A DNA stretch of 64,000 bases, taken from assembly GCA_900317955.1 (NCBI GenBank), contig ONIP01000008.1, positions 1 to 64,000 on the forward strand, written 5' to 3'. Made by a program: the position numbers and the translations under genes. This document shows positions 1-9,516 of this stretch, in pieces (the first letter of the stretch is position 1; each line of letters starts with the position of its first letter). Below the pieces are notes generated by a model. That model was given only the letters and a program-made list of their open reading frames with translations. It searched no databases and was not told where the DNA came from. The DNA comes from an uncultured Bacteroidales bacterium (GTDB lineage: Bacteria > Bacteroidota > Bacteroidia > Bacteroidales > P3).

Positions 1-402
1 CATGCTGTCCCCTTCTTTTTTGTACACCGATAAAAAATAATCTCCACACCATATGGAATCAGGATTACTACCCCAAACCCTACAAGTGTCATGAAAATAC
101 TGACTCTCGAGTTGACTGCAAAACCGAATCCCCAAAATGGTCAAGGCCGTGTCGGTATAAAAGTATTTTGCGACTTCGCCACATATAGGACGTCTTTCCT
201 GCATCATCGGTCCTAACCAAGACAAATTGTGACCAGGATTACTATGTGTAAAGAAGTCAGTATTGATTCTTTGAGCGGTATCGGTAATTAAGTCTTCATA
301 CCACCAATCGTAAAAGAGATTGGTGTCGCGGGGAAGAATAGGCACTTGGGCAGAAAGGGTCAGCCTCCCGATAAGCATTAATAATAAACTTATTCTTTTC
401 AT
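1..402 (-). CDS. Secreted protein of unknown function, N-terminal part (runs off the window)
   Basis: An open frame starts with ATG at 402 and stays open to base 1, giving the first 134 residues. Residues 1-19 form a signal peptide (MKRISLLLMLIGRLTLSAQ) with the Ser-Ala-Gln end common in Bacteroidota exported proteins. The mature part is rich in Asp, Trp and Tyr and has four or more Cys, as in many Bacteroidales secreted proteins that continue into a T9SS sorting domain, but the C-terminus lies outside the window. I do not recognise the family. It probably shares a transcript with the small secreted-protein gene upstream: if that gene's suspected frameshift is ignored, only about 14 bases separate them. 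Confidence 0.7.
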   Translation of the reverse strand, partial: MKRISLLLMLIGRLTLSAQVPILPRDTNLFYDWWYEDLITDTAQRINTDFFTHSNPGHNLSWLGPMMQERRPICGEVAKYFYTDTALTILGIRFCSQLESQYFHDTCRVWGSNPDSIWCGDYFLSVYKKEGDSM

Positions 403-489
403 AAGATTCTATTTTTTTATTTGCTACAATTTACAATAAAATAATTGGTTGTAATAGTAGGGGAATGGGTAGATTCAAATGTCTTAGCG

Positions 490-744
490 TCATTTACTAT
501 TATTCATTTCATCTGAATCATCGGCTGTAAGCACGGTGGAGCCGTTGGTGGTGCCTGTCAACAAGTGGAAGAAACCACGGCCGTTATTGTCTTCGGCATA
601 GATAATGAATTGGTTGCCCCAAGCCCTGATAATGGAATTGGTATTAGCAGTTGTGTTGATTTCTCCGAAAACGCTGGCCTGCCCAAAGAGGCTTGTTGAC
701 ATAGCCAACAGACAAAGATACAAGATGATATGATGTTTTTTCAT
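490..744 (-). CDS. Small secreted protein, probably cut short by a frameshift
   Basis: The 84-residue product has a clear signal peptide (residues 1-22, ending SLFGQA) and no recognised domain. It stops at a TGA (490-492) just after a run of three A (coding strand; plus-strand TTT 493-495). Dropping one A joins it to an open frame that continues DAKTFESTHSPTITT and ends with TAA at 417-419, 14 bases before the next gene. That spacing is typical of an operon, so the intact gene was probably about 108 codons. The frameshift could be a real mutation or a sequencing error. A TATATTTG -7 box lies at 771-778 on the same strand. Function unknown. Confidence 0.5.
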   Translation of the reverse strand: MKKHHIILYLCLLAMSTSLFGQASVFGEINTTANTNSIIRAWGNQFIIYAEDNNGRGFFHLLTGTTNGSTVLTADDSDEMNNSK

Positions 745-770
745 AGTGTGGGATGATTATGATGACGGTA

Positions 771-778
771 CAAATATA
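771..778 (-). promoter_or_regulatory. -7 promoter box (TATATTTG)
   Basis: Read on the minus strand the bases are TATATTTG, a full match to the Bacteroidota -7 consensus TAnnTTTG. It lies about 26 bases upstream of the small secreted-protein start at 744. No good TTTG -33 box is visible at the usual 19-21 base spacing. Confidence 0.5.
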
Positions 779-938
779 CGAAATTTTTTTGGAATAATCT
801 TTTATTTTATTCAAGTATAGGCTTTTTTATTGTTTTGCGACCGTTTGAAATGAACGTCTGATTAACCATAGGTTCTCTTATTAATCTCCTTTCCATGATG
901 TGAAATTAATGTGCGAACAGATTTTTTTTGTGGAGGGG

Positions 939-976
939 AGGGGGCTTTGTGAGGCACGATTTGAAAACAGCCCCCT
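939..976. repeat. Inverted repeat upstream of guaB
   Basis: AGGGGGCT at 939-946 is perfectly complementary to AGCCCCCT at 969-976, with a 22-base loop. No T-run follows directly, so it is not a typical terminator. It could be a regulator site or an RNA structure; it lies about 160 bases upstream of the guaB promoter box. Confidence 0.35.
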
Positions 977-1138
977 TTGGTCGAGCCGGAAGAGATAAAG
1001 ATAGGTAGAAAAATGGCATTGTCGGTTTCTTCTTTATGGTGCCGCTATCTGTTTGTGGCAATGGGTTTTGTCGGGTTGAGGACATTGCTTTTTTTCTCCA
1101 TCTTTGGACGTTTTTTTATTTATGTCGGAAAAAATAGG

Positions 1139-1146
1139 TATCTTTG
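1139..1146 (+). promoter_or_regulatory. -7 promoter box of guaB (TATCTTTG)
   Basis: TATCTTTG followed by CA is the preferred form of the Bacteroidota -7 element. It sits 41 bases before the guaB ATG, giving a leader of roughly 35 bases. No clear -33 TTTG is seen at standard spacing. Confidence 0.65.
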
Positions 1147-1187
1147 CACAATTTTTTAGATGGATAATAATCAAATAATAAAATATT

Positions 1188-2660
1188 ATGTACACAGATA
1201 CCACAAAATTCATTGGCGAAGGCCTTACCTACGATGACGTGCTGTTGGTGCCGTCTTATTCCGAGATTCTTCCCCGCGAGGTGACCGTGGCGTCGCGATT
1301 TTCGCGGAACATCAAGTTGAACACACCGTTGGTGTCGGCCGCCATGGATACGGTGACGGAGGCTGCCATGGCCATAGGGATGGCACAGGAGGGTGGTATC
1401 GGTGTGTTGCACAAAAATATGTCGATAGAGCGTCAGGCCAACGAGGTGCGCAAGGTGAAACGTGCCGAGAACGGCATGATTGTGGATCCGGTGACATTGA
1501 CGAAAGACGCTTTGGTGAAGGATGCGCTGCATTTGATGAGCGAGTACGGCATCGGCGGCATTCCCATTGTGGACGAGAACCGCAAGCTGATAGGCATGGT
1601 GACCAACCGCGATTTGCGTTTTGAGAAACGCATGGACCGTCCTTTGGCGGAGATTATGATTACCGATCTTATCACCACCCATGTGGGCACGACCTTTGCC
1701 GAGGCCACAGAGATTTTGCAGCGTCACAAGATTGAGAAATTGCCCGTGGTGAACAGCGACGGAGTTTTCATGGGGTTGATAACCTATCGCGACATTATGA
1801 AGACTAAGGAGCGTCCGCTGGCTTGCAAGGATAGCAAGGGCCGTTTGTGCGTTGCCGCCGGTGTGGGAATTACGCCCGACATGATGGACAGAGTGGATGC
1901 CTTGGTGAAGGCGGGTGCCGACGCCATTGTTATAGACACCGCCCATGGCCACAGTATCCGTGTGGTAGAGGCGTTGAAACAGGTGAAAACCGCTTATCCC
2001 GGGATAGATGTCGTGGTCGGCAATATTGCAACCGGCGAGGCTGCCATTATGCTGGCCGAGGCCGGTGCCGATGCCATCAAGGTGGGTATCGGACCCGGAA
2101 GTATTTGCTCTACCCGTATCGTGGCAGGTATCGGTGTTCCGCAGTTGACTGCTGTGTGCGAATGTGTCGGGGCTTTGAAACAGAAGGGATTTGATGTGCC
2201 AGTGATTGCTGACGGCGGTATCCGTTACAGCGGCGACATAGTGAAGGCATTGGCTGCCGGAGCAAGCACGGTGATGGTTGGTTCGCTGGTGGCCGGCGTT
2301 GACGAGGCTCCGGGCGAGACCATCATTTTTGAAGGACGTAAGTTTAAATCGTATCGCGGCATGGGTTCGCTCGAGGCTATGCAGAGCGGGTCGAAAGACC
2401 GTTATTTCCAAGATAAAGAGGAAGACGCGAAGAAGTTGGTGCCGGAAGGCGTTGTGGGACGTGTGCCTTACAAGGGAACGCTGAGCGAGGTGCTGTACCA
2501 GATGGTAGGCGGCCTCAAGGCAGGTATGGGTTACACAGGGTCGAAGGACATCGCCGCCTTGCAACAGGCCAAGTTTATCCGCATCACGGCAGCAGGCCGC
2601 ACGGAGAGCCACCCCCACGACATTGCCATCACCCGCGAGGCCCCGAACTATTCAAGATAA
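1188..2660 (+). CDS. guaB: Inosine-5'-monophosphate dehydrogenase
   Basis: GuaB oxidises IMP to XMP with NAD+, the first committed step of guanine nucleotide synthesis in the cytosol. The 490-residue product is full length. Residues 1-90 and 215-490 form the catalytic barrel, with two CBS domains between (about 95-205). The active-site loop GPGSICSTR contains the catalytic Cys307, and the flap motif YRGMGS follows. The start is supported by the TATCTTTG box upstream. It is the first gene of a plus-strand run; the next gene starts 75 bases after the stop. A 500-codon open frame antisense to it is a codon-usage shadow. Confidence 0.97.
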   Translation: MYTDTTKFIGEGLTYDDVLLVPSYSEILPREVTVASRFSRNIKLNTPLVSAAMDTVTEAAMAIGMAQEGGIGVLHKNMSIERQANEVRKVKRAENGMIVDPVTLTKDALVKDALHLMSEYGIGGIPIVDENRKLIGMVTNRDLRFEKRMDRPLAEIMITDLITTHVGTTFAEATEILQRHKIEKLPVVNSDGVFMGLITYRDIMKTKERPLACKDSKGRLCVAAGVGITPDMMDRVDALVKAGADAIVIDTAHGHSIRVVEALKQVKTAYPGIDVVVGNIATGEAAIMLAEAGADAIKVGIGPGSICSTRIVAGIGVPQLTAVCECVGALKQKGFDVPVIADGGIRYSGDIVKALAAGASTVMVGSLVAGVDEAPGETIIFEGRKFKSYRGMGSLEAMQSGSKDRYFQDKEEDAKKLVPEGVVGRVPYKGTLSEVLYQMVGGLKAGMGYTGSKDIAALQQAKFIRITAAGRTESHPHDIAITREAPNYSR

Positions 2661-2735
2661 AAAAGGTGCAGTAAGACGTTGATGTAAATATTGATTAAAT
2701 ACCGTCGGCGGTTTGCCGAAACATTATTACCATTT

Positions 2736-4832
2736 ATGAAGAAGATAATTTCAATGCTTTTATTGTCGGTGTCGCTGCTAAGCGTGGCGGCACAGACCAA
2801 AACAGACCCCGTAGTGTTTGAGATTGGAGGGAAAAAGATTTATAAGTCCCAGTTTATGAGAGATTTCCTCAAATCGATAGGCAAGGACTCGGTATCGGCA
2901 CCCACGGCCTGCACCTACGAAAAGCGCAAGGCTTTGGAGGATTATGTGGAGCTATATGTGAATTTCCAGGCCAAGTTGGCCGATGCATACGCTATGGGCA
3001 TAGACACGCTGCAGGCTCTAAAGGATGAGTTGTCGGTGTATCGTAATGAGCTGGCTGCACCTTATCTGATAGATTCAGCCTCGATGCAGAATTTGTTGAG
3101 GGAGGCTTATGAGCGCAACCACTATGTGCTGCATGCTGCGCATATACTTGTGCCATGTGTAGAGAATGCCGCTGCCGCCGACAGTCTGAAGGCTTACAAC
3201 CATGCTATGGAACTGTATGAGGAAGCATTGAAAACGGATAATTTCTATACAGTGGCTCAAAAAGAGATGGCAAAACAGCGCAAGGAGGCCAGGCTTAGTG
3301 ACAATCCCGCAGCCGAGGAGGTCAACCCCTACGAGGGTGATTTGGGCTGTTTCACGGTGTTCGACATGATTTATCCTTTTGAGACGGCAGTCTATTCCAT
3401 GAAACCCGGCGAGATAAGCAAGCCCGTGAGAACACGTTATGGATACCATGTGATAAAACTGTTTGACCGTTATAAGTTTTATGGCAAGGTGAAGTTGGCG
3501 CATGTATGGGTTTCAGACAGCGACCCCAATGCCAGAGGCCGTATCAATTCTGCCTATAAACAGTTGGAGAATGGCATGTCGTTTGCCGATGTGGTGAAAA
3601 ACAACAGCGATGATATGCCGGCAAAGAAGGAAGGCGGCGTAATGCCTGAAATGGGGTGCAACCAGTTGCCGTATGAATATGTCGAGGTGCTGGCTAACGG
3701 TCTCAATGTGGGTGAGTATTCCAAGCCTTTCCATTCCCGTTTCGGATGGCACATCATCAAGTTGTTGAATCGTGAGATGCTGCCTGATTTCGAAAGTGTT
3801 ATCCCTTATTATAAGTCGCGTATGACGCGTGGCGAGCGCAGTTCTAAGCCCCAGCATATTTTTGTCGACCAATGCAAAAAACGCTATGACTTTGTGGATT
3901 ATACCAAGGTGAAGACTTCCAAGAAGAAAAAAGCCCCCTATGCAGCAAGTCTTGCAGCCGTAAGGGCTTTGGTTACCGATTCAATTTTCTCGGGCATCTT
4001 CAATTATGACTCCAACGAGATTACCGATATGCGGCCGTTGTTCAAAATAGGCGACCGCCAGTATAATTCGCGTCAGTTTGCCCGCTATATGCGCAGACAC
4101 AAAACGGTTTATCCTTATGGTGACCTGGATGTATTTGTAAGAGACCGTTATGAGGAGTTTATTAACGCGATGGTTCTGAGGTATGCCGACGACAATTTGG
4201 AAAAGGATATTCCCGAGTTTGGCGAATTGATTAACGAGTATCGCCATGGGTTGATGATTTTTTCCTATAATGACCGCAAAATCTGGTCGCATGCCATTAA
4301 GGATTCCGTTGGTTTCCAGAAGTTCTACGACCGTTATTCCACTACCCACAGCTACGATGACACCAACGACGCAGTTTATTTCTGGAACCATCGTGCCCGT
4401 GTCAATGTCATCACGATTGCAGACAGTGCCTGCATTAAACCTTCGAAAGCACTCAAAACCGTTAATAAAGGAGTTGCAAAGGGTTGGTCAATGAACGACC
4501 TCCAATCCAAGTTGATGGACTGTGTAAGCAAGAAAAAATGTACTGCAGAGGAACCTGTAAAGATGGAGCTTCAAGTGGTTGAGGCCGGTAGTCAGACCCT
4601 ACTAAAAAATAGTGAATGGGGTAAAGGTGTTTATCCGCGTCCAATGAATAAGGGCTATCAGATTCTTGTAGTTGAGCAGATAATCCAACCTCGGTTGAAG
4701 AGCCTGGAGGAAGCCCGTGGCTATTACCTCAACGACTACCAGAACTACCTCGAGGTGCAGAACAACCGCGAGTTGCGGAAGAAATACAATGTCAAGATTT
4801 ATCAGGATGTAATCGACCAAATTACTTATTGA
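2736..4832 (+). CDS. Periplasmic peptidylprolyl isomerase with two PpiC (parvulin) domains
   Basis: The start chosen is the ATG at 2736, because residues from there form a signal peptide (MKKIISMLLLSVSLLSVAAQ) and the in-frame codons before it do not. The 698-residue protein has an N-terminal helical region, a parvulin domain at about 135-260 (AAHILVP, YGYHVIKL), a second at about 262-370 (LAHVWVSD, FGWHIIKL) and a long C-terminal region of unknown fold. Proteins of this type act as foldases for outer-membrane and secreted proteins. It is followed 87 bases later by a second prolyl isomerase gene, with a hairpin between them. Confidence 0.85.
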   Translation: MKKIISMLLLSVSLLSVAAQTKTDPVVFEIGGKKIYKSQFMRDFLKSIGKDSVSAPTACTYEKRKALEDYVELYVNFQAKLADAYAMGIDTLQALKDELSVYRNELAAPYLIDSASMQNLLREAYERNHYVLHAAHILVPCVENAAAADSLKAYNHAMELYEEALKTDNFYTVAQKEMAKQRKEARLSDNPAAEEVNPYEGDLGCFTVFDMIYPFETAVYSMKPGEISKPVRTRYGYHVIKLFDRYKFYGKVKLAHVWVSDSDPNARGRINSAYKQLENGMSFADVVKNNSDDMPAKKEGGVMPEMGCNQLPYEYVEVLANGLNVGEYSKPFHSRFGWHIIKLLNREMLPDFESVIPYYKSRMTRGERSSKPQHIFVDQCKKRYDFVDYTKVKTSKKKKAPYAASLAAVRALVTDSIFSGIFNYDSNEITDMRPLFKIGDRQYNSRQFARYMRRHKTVYPYGDLDVFVRDRYEEFINAMVLRYADDNLEKDIPEFGELINEYRHGLMIFSYNDRKIWSHAIKDSVGFQKFYDRYSTTHSYDDTNDAVYFWNHRARVNVITIADSACIKPSKALKTVNKGVAKGWSMNDLQSKLMDCVSKKKCTAEEPVKMELQVVEAGSQTLLKNSEWGKGVYPRPMNKGYQILVVEQIIQPRLKSLEEARGYYLNDYQNYLEVQNNRELRKKYNVKIYQDVIDQITY

Positions 4833-4843
4833 TGCGAATTTAC

Positions 4844-4875
4844 CCGGCAAGGTCTGTGGCGACACGCCTTGCCGG
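4844..4875 (+). terminator. Hairpin between the two prolyl isomerase genes
   Basis: CCGGCAAGG at 4844-4852 pairs perfectly with CCTTGCCGG at 4867-4875 (9 bp, 14-base loop). Only a weak T-rich stretch follows (ATTTG), so it may be a partial terminator or an mRNA processing or stability element that sets different levels for the two genes. Confidence 0.45.
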
Positions 4876-4919
4876 ATTTGTAACAATTAATTGTCAACCC
4901 ATTTTCAGGGAAGAAGAAG

Positions 4920-6281
4920 ATGAAGAAAATAACCTTATCAATAATCGCCGTTGTGTTGAGCATGGTGCTCGGTGCGCAGACGGTAGTCAGTGAGGACAAT
5001 GGACATCGTCAAGTGGTAGATGGTATCGTTGCAGTGGTGGGACAGAACATTATCCGTCATTCCGATGTAGAGCAGGCTTATGTCCAGATCCGTCTCAAAC
5101 AGGGTGTGCAGAATGCCAAGATAGAACGCTGTCAATTGCTGGAGAGCATGATGGTGAACAAGTTGCTTGTACATAAGGGTGTGCAGGACAGCGTTGAGGT
5201 GTCTACCGACAGGATAGAGGAAGAGGTGCAGTATTATTTGAATGCCGCTGTGCACCAGGCTGGTGGCAAGGAGAATCTGCGTCAGGTGTTTAACTACAGT
5301 TACGATGAGTTGCATGACCAATATTATGACTTGATTCGTGACCGTCATATCTCTCAGACTATCGAATATCAGCTGACCGAGAAGGTGAAAGTTACTCCTG
5401 CCGAGGTGGCAGAGTTCTTTGCTTCATACGATGCCGACAGTTTGCCAATCATCCCCACGCAGTACGAGGTTGGCGAGATAATGATTTCCCCGGTAGTCAG
5501 CGAGGCTGAGCGTGACCGTGTACGTGACGAACTCAACGAGTTGCGTGAGCGCATAGTCAAAGGCGAGAATTTCTCGATGTTGGCGAAACTCTATTCCGAA
5601 GACCCCGGTTCGGCATCCAAGGGTGGTGAACTTGGTTTCTTCGATAAAGGTGTCATGGTGTCAGAGTTCGAGTCGGCGGCTTTTGCTTTGAAACCTGGAG
5701 AAGTATCCCCGATAGTAGAGACCCAGATGGGATTCCATATCATTCAACTCATTGAGCGCAGAGGTAATTCCATCAATGCGCGTCACATTCTAATGATTCC
5801 CAAGGTTAATTCCGACGACCAACTGAAGGCACGTATCACGCTTGACAGTCTGGCTCAGGAAATCCGTAAAGGTGCCATCAGCTTCGAAGATGCAGCCAAG
5901 CGTTATTCCAGTTCGCAGGCTGTTCAAGTTCTCAACCCCGCAACGGGAAGTGCCCGTTTCGACAAGGAGACTTTCAACCAGCTCTATCCCGGTGTCGGTA
6001 TCGTGGCCATGGAGGAAGGCGAAGTATCCAACGCTGTTTCCCATGTCAATGCCGAAAACAAAACGGTTTACAGTATCATCCAGCTTACCAAGAGGATACC
6101 AGAACACAAGGCCAACCTTACCGACGACTACGACCGTATCTACGAAGCCGCACTGCAAACGGCCAAAACCAAGAAAATCATCGACTGGTGCAACCGTATG
6201 GTTCGTACAACCTACATCTATATTTCTGATGAATACAAGGACTGCCCCAATTTCAGTGTGAATTGGACTCCAACCCTTTAA
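4920..6281 (+). CDS. SurA-like periplasmic peptidylprolyl isomerase
   Basis: The 453-residue protein has a signal peptide (MKKITLSIIAVVLSMVLGAQ), a SurA-type N-terminal chaperone region (about 25-175, with VDGIVAVVGQNIIRHSD, typical of SurA), one well-conserved parvulin domain (about 178-277: GELGFFDKG, MGFHIIQL) and a second, more diverged one (about 286-390, starting NARHILM). SurA proteins escort unfolded beta-barrel proteins across the periplasm. Paired with the preceding PpiC protein, it suggests a folding unit for the many outer-membrane proteins of this organism. The 3' third of the gene is more C-rich on the coding strand than the 5' part. Confidence 0.88.
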   Translation: MKKITLSIIAVVLSMVLGAQTVVSEDNGHRQVVDGIVAVVGQNIIRHSDVEQAYVQIRLKQGVQNAKIERCQLLESMMVNKLLVHKGVQDSVEVSTDRIEEEVQYYLNAAVHQAGGKENLRQVFNYSYDELHDQYYDLIRDRHISQTIEYQLTEKVKVTPAEVAEFFASYDADSLPIIPTQYEVGEIMISPVVSEAERDRVRDELNELRERIVKGENFSMLAKLYSEDPGSASKGGELGFFDKGVMVSEFESAAFALKPGEVSPIVETQMGFHIIQLIERRGNSINARHILMIPKVNSDDQLKARITLDSLAQEIRKGAISFEDAAKRYSSSQAVQVLNPATGSARFDKETFNQLYPGVGIVAMEEGEVSNAVSHVNAENKTVYSIIQLTKRIPEHKANLTDDYDRIYEAALQTAKTKKIIDWCNRMVRTTYIYISDEYKDCPNFSVNWTPTL

Positions 6282-6356
6282 GATGTATGAAACCACAATG
6301 GTCTGCACAATTTTTTAACGCATCCGCAGCCCTGAGTTCCGGGCATTTTTGAAACT

Positions 6357-7340
6357 ATGTCTGATAAAGAATTAATTGACAACTTTGTAAACCAATATCA
6401 CACGCTGAAGAACGAAATTGGCAAGGTGATTGTGGGACAGGAAAAGGCCGTCGACAGCCTGTTGCTCTCCATTTTTACCGGCGGACATTGCCTTTTGGTT
6501 GGTGTCCCTGGCCTTGCTAAAACGTTGATGGTTAATACACTCTCCAAGGCTCTTGGTCTCACGTTCAGCCGCATTCAGTTCACACCCGACCTGATGCCAT
6601 CTGACATCACCGGTTCAGAAATTCTTGACGAAAACCGTAAGTTCCAGTTTGTCAAAGGTCCCGTTTTTGCCAACATCGTTCTGGCTGATGAAATCAACCG
6701 TACGCCTCCCAAGACTCAGGCCGCTTTGCTCGAGGCCATGCAGGAACGCAGTGTGACTGTGTCGGGCAAAAGTTACCCGCTCGCTGCTCCGTTCTTTGTT
6801 TTGGCAACCCAAAATCCTATCGAACAAGAAGGTACTTATCCACTACCCGAGGCCCAGTTGGACCGTTTCATGCTGAATGTAAGAATGGACTACCCCTCTT
6901 TCCAAGAAGAGGTTGATATTGTTAAAGGAACCACTACCAACGATGTTCCCGAGGTGGATGTGGTAGTCAGTGCCGATGAAATAGTTCGTTATCAAGCAGC
7001 CATCCGGCGCATACCTGTGGCAGACAATGTCTGTCAGTATGCTGTGCGTCTGTCCTCATCCACCCGACCCGTTGCCGCCGCAGCCGTATCGGGCAGTTCT
7101 TCCGCCTCTCTTGCTGCCAAATACCTCTCATGGGGTGCTGGTCCGCGTGCTTCGCAATATCTTGTCATGGGGGCTAAAACTCATGCTGCCATGCAAGGTA
7201 AGTACTCTCCCGATATTGAGGATGTACAGGCTGTGGCCATTGAGGTTTTGCGTCACCGCATTGTCCGCAACTATTATGCCGAAGCCGAGGGTATCACAAC
7301 AGAAGAGATTGTACAGCAATTGCTTTCATTAAACGAGTAG
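6357..7340 (+). CDS. MoxR-family AAA+ ATPase
   Basis: This 327-residue cytosolic ATPase shows the MoxR signature: Walker A GVPGLAKT, Walker B VLADEINRTPP, sensor region FVLATQNPIEQEGTYPLPEA, arginine finger DRFMLN, and a C-terminal lid domain. MoxR ATPases act as chaperones that mature or activate partner complexes, often with a VWA-domain protein. The usual partner genes (DUF58, BatA/BatB) are not adjacent; the next gene, 24 bases on, encodes a secreted protein of unknown function, so the client cannot be named from context. Confidence 0.92.
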   Translation: MSDKELIDNFVNQYHTLKNEIGKVIVGQEKAVDSLLLSIFTGGHCLLVGVPGLAKTLMVNTLSKALGLTFSRIQFTPDLMPSDITGSEILDENRKFQFVKGPVFANIVLADEINRTPPKTQAALLEAMQERSVTVSGKSYPLAAPFFVLATQNPIEQEGTYPLPEAQLDRFMLNVRMDYPSFQEEVDIVKGTTTNDVPEVDVVVSADEIVRYQAAIRRIPVADNVCQYAVRLSSSTRPVAAAAVSGSSSASLAAKYLSWGAGPRASQYLVMGAKTHAAMQGKYSPDIEDVQAVAIEVLRHRIVRNYYAEAEGITTEEIVQQLLSLNE

Positions 7341-7364
7341 CTTTATTCCTTAATATTTTTTGCT

Positions 7365-8636
7365 ATGCGCCGTCTTGTTGTTCTCTTTTTTTTGTTTGCA
7401 ACGCTATCAGCCGCGGGGCAGAATTCTGAATTGCTCATCCCGTCGGAGAAACCCATCAAGCCCAAAGACCTCCTCAAGGCATGGACCAACCCCGAAGAGT
7501 TCAGTCTGAAGCTACAATTCAACGAAAACGACAGTGCCTATCGCGAGGTGGATCTTGACCTCCTCGACTCAGCTTATACCATCGCCTTCAACAGAAACAA
7601 CCCCCGTTTCTATACCATGTCGATTGAAGCCTATGGCGATGCTTACAATCAAGACATTATGAGAGCACGTGTGGAATCGGTCTACCGCTATTTCACCATG
7701 CGGGGACATGAGATAGTACCTGTCCGTTATGCCTACAATCCCATTCATTGCAGTTGCCATGGCGACACCGTTGAACTTATCCGTTACGAAGTACCGACCG
7801 ACAAGCAGGTCTACGATTGTGCCGAATTGCCCTCAAGCAGGTTGCTATTCAACAATACTATCAATCTGAAAGGCACCGTTCTCGTTACCTTCCGCCACAA
7901 TCCTGTTGAGTGTGTTGGCGGCAGCAGCGGCTGTTACATCCCGTCTCAAGACAGCAGCATTCGTGCGTACTACACGCAGCTTATTCTGAAAAAAGGCTCT
8001 ATCTATTCTGTTGACAACACCAAAGATTCCTGTCCTCCGCCTGTCCAGATTTCTATTGAAGAACATCTTGATTATCAACAAGTACTCAACAAATACTTCC
8101 TTGTTCCCCATCGCCGCCAAATCATCCTCCCCATAGGTTATGTGGTGCTCCACTCCAGTTTCAACCGTAAACCTGACGAGTGCCCAACCCTCACCGATTC
8201 CATTTTCATCCGATTCCCTGTTACCGAGGGGCAGATGGAATCCCGTCTGCGGGTCTTTGCTAAAAAATTAGGCTCCAAGGGTATGGAATACAAACCCTTG
8301 GCTACGAAGATGATTAAAAACGGCCCTGTACCTATGATTCAGGCAGCCCTTAATCCCACCCAGTTCGATACCATTTTCATTGCCAAGCGCATAAACGAAG
8401 ATGAGGTTTCGAAATATCTCTACCCCGCCGACTCTCCCACCGAACAAGGGGCTGTAACCATAAAAATTGACGGCGAGGAGCGTTCCTTCAAGCCTTTCCG
8501 GATGAACAACAAAGGCGAGTACGAATTCAGAAAACTGTTCCGCAACATGCTCCGTATCATTGAGGAAGACGAAGAGTCAGTAGGACCCATCATCGACAAT
8601 CCATTCCAAAATGACGGAGACGAAGAAATTGAATAA
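7365..8636 (+). CDS. Secreted protein of unknown function with an OmpA-like stretch
   Basis: The 423-residue product has a signal peptide ([19 protein letters not shown]). Around residues 80-112 the sequence runs [18 protein letters not shown] then [12 protein letters not shown], which resembles the repeated-helix part of OmpA C-terminal (peptidoglycan-binding) domains; this is a weak similarity judged by eye. The middle holds a Cys-rich segment ([22 protein letters not shown]) and the end is acidic. It lies between moxR and panB, 2 bases from the panB start, so the three genes are probably co-transcribed. No function is assigned. Confidence 0.8.
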   Translation: MRRLVVLFFLFATLSAAGQNSELLIPSEKPIKPKDLLKAWTNPEEFSLKLQFNENDSAYREVDLDLLDSAYTIAFNRNNPRFYTMSIEAYGDAYNQDIMRARVESVYRYFTMRGHEIVPVRYAYNPIHCSCHGDTVELIRYEVPTDKQVYDCAELPSSRLLFNNTINLKGTVLVTFRHNPVECVGGSSGCYIPSQDSSIRAYYTQLILKKGSIYSVDNTKDSCPPPVQISIEEHLDYQQVLNKYFLVPHRRQIILPIGYVVLHSSFNRKPDECPTLTDSIFIRFPVTEGQMESRLRVFAKKLGSKGMEYKPLATKMIKNGPVPMIQAALNPTQFDTIFIAKRINEDEVSKYLYPADSPTEQGAVTIKIDGEERSFKPFRMNNKGEYEFRKLFRNMLRIIEEDEESVGPIIDNPFQNDGDEEIE

Positions 8637-8638
8637 TT

Positions 8639-9457
8639 ATGGCTTATCTACAAACTGATGTAACGAAAGTTACCACGCATGTTCTCCAGCGTATGAAGAT
8701 GTCTGGAGAAAAAATTGCCATGCTCACAGCATACGATTACTCTATGGCCAAACTGCTTGATGCCACTAAGATAGATGTTGTCTTGGTTGGCGATTCCGCA
8801 GCCAATGTCATGGAAGGGTTCGACACCACTCTCCCCATCACTCTTGACGAGATGATTGTTTACGCGTCATCCGTCAAGCGTGCCATAAAACGTGCTCTGG
8901 TGGTGGTTGACATGCCATTCGGCACCTATCAGGGCAACTCAAAACAGGCTCTTGCCTCTGCCATCCGTATCATGAAAGAAACGGGTGCCGACGCTGTCAA
9001 GCTCGAAGGTGGAGAAGAAGTCCTTGAGTCTATTTGCCGTATTCTCACGGCCGGTATCCCTGTGATGGGCCATCTTGGTCTCACCCCACAAAGTATCAAC
9101 AAGTTTGGCACCTATGCCGTCCGTGCAACCCAAGAGGACGAGGCCGCCCGTCTCATTCACGATGCCCATGTGCTTGAAGACGCAGGTTGTTTTAGTGTTG
9201 TCTTGGAAAAAATCCCTGCCAAACTGGCTGCACAAGTCACTTCCGAACTCAAGATTCCAACCATTGGCATTGGTGCTGGCAGCAGTACAGACGGCCAAGT
9301 CCTTGTCCTCCAAGACATGCTCGGTATCACCCAGCAGTTTACTCCTCGCTATCTGCGTGTATACGGCAGTTTTGGGGCTGACATCAGCAACGCCATCAGG
9401 CAGTATATCATGGATGTAAAGAGTCAGGACTTCCCCAACGAAAAAGAGCAGTACTAA
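8639..9457 (+). CDS. panB: 3-methyl-2-oxobutanoate hydroxymethyltransferase (ketopantoate hydroxymethyltransferase)
   Basis: PanB adds a hydroxymethyl group from 5,10-methylene-tetrahydrofolate to alpha-ketoisovalerate, giving ketopantoate for coenzyme A synthesis. The 272-residue length matches the family. Signature segments are [43 protein letters not shown] (metal and substrate site), [19 protein letters not shown] and [20 protein letters not shown]. The last codons are part of the terminator stem that closes this transcription unit. Confidence 0.96.
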   Translation: MAYLQTDVTKVTTHVLQRMKMSGEKIAMLTAYDYSMAKLLDATKIDVVLVGDSAANVMEGFDTTLPITLDEMIVYASSVKRAIKRALVVVDMPFGTYQGNSKQALASAIRIMKETGADAVKLEGGEEVLESICRILTAGIPVMGHLGLTPQSINKFGTYAVRATQEDEAARLIHDAHVLEDAGCFSVVLEKIPAKLAAQVTSELKIPTIGIGAGSSTDGQVLVLQDMLGITQQFTPRYLRVYGSFGADISNAIRQYIMDVKSQDFPNEKEQY

Positions 9458-9481
9458 CCTCTTCCGATTGGTACTGCTCTT
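9444..9481. terminator. Bidirectional terminator between panB and the DUF1846 gene
   Basis: AAGAGCAGTAC at 9444-9454 is perfectly complementary to GTACTGCTCTT at 9471-9481, extended by two further pairs, with a loop of about 12 bases. A-rich sequence precedes and T-rich sequence follows, so it can work in both directions between the convergent genes. The left arm lies inside the last codons of panB. Confidence 0.75.
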
Positions 9482-9516
9482 CTGTTCAAACGTTCTAAAG
9501 CTACCGCTGTCGACGT

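Larger units (their letters stand above)
745..1187. other. Intergenic region between divergent genes (443 bases)
   Basis: The stretch holds the minus-strand promoter at 771-778, AT-rich DNA, a perfect 8-base inverted repeat (AGGGGGCT 939-946 and AGCCCCCT 969-976) and the guaB -7 box at 1139-1146. A 60-codon plus-strand frame inside it runs through the guaB promoter and has no family features, so no gene is called. Confidence 0.6.

Noticed and set aside
977..1159. 60-codon frame upstream of guaB
   Set aside because: Runs through the guaB promoter box; hydrophobic only because of T-rich DNA.
1116..2618. 500-codon open frame antisense to guaB
   Set aside because: It lies entirely over guaB; the product is His/Leu/Cys-rich with no signal or motif. 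GuaB has clear family motifs, so the antisense frame is a composition effect.
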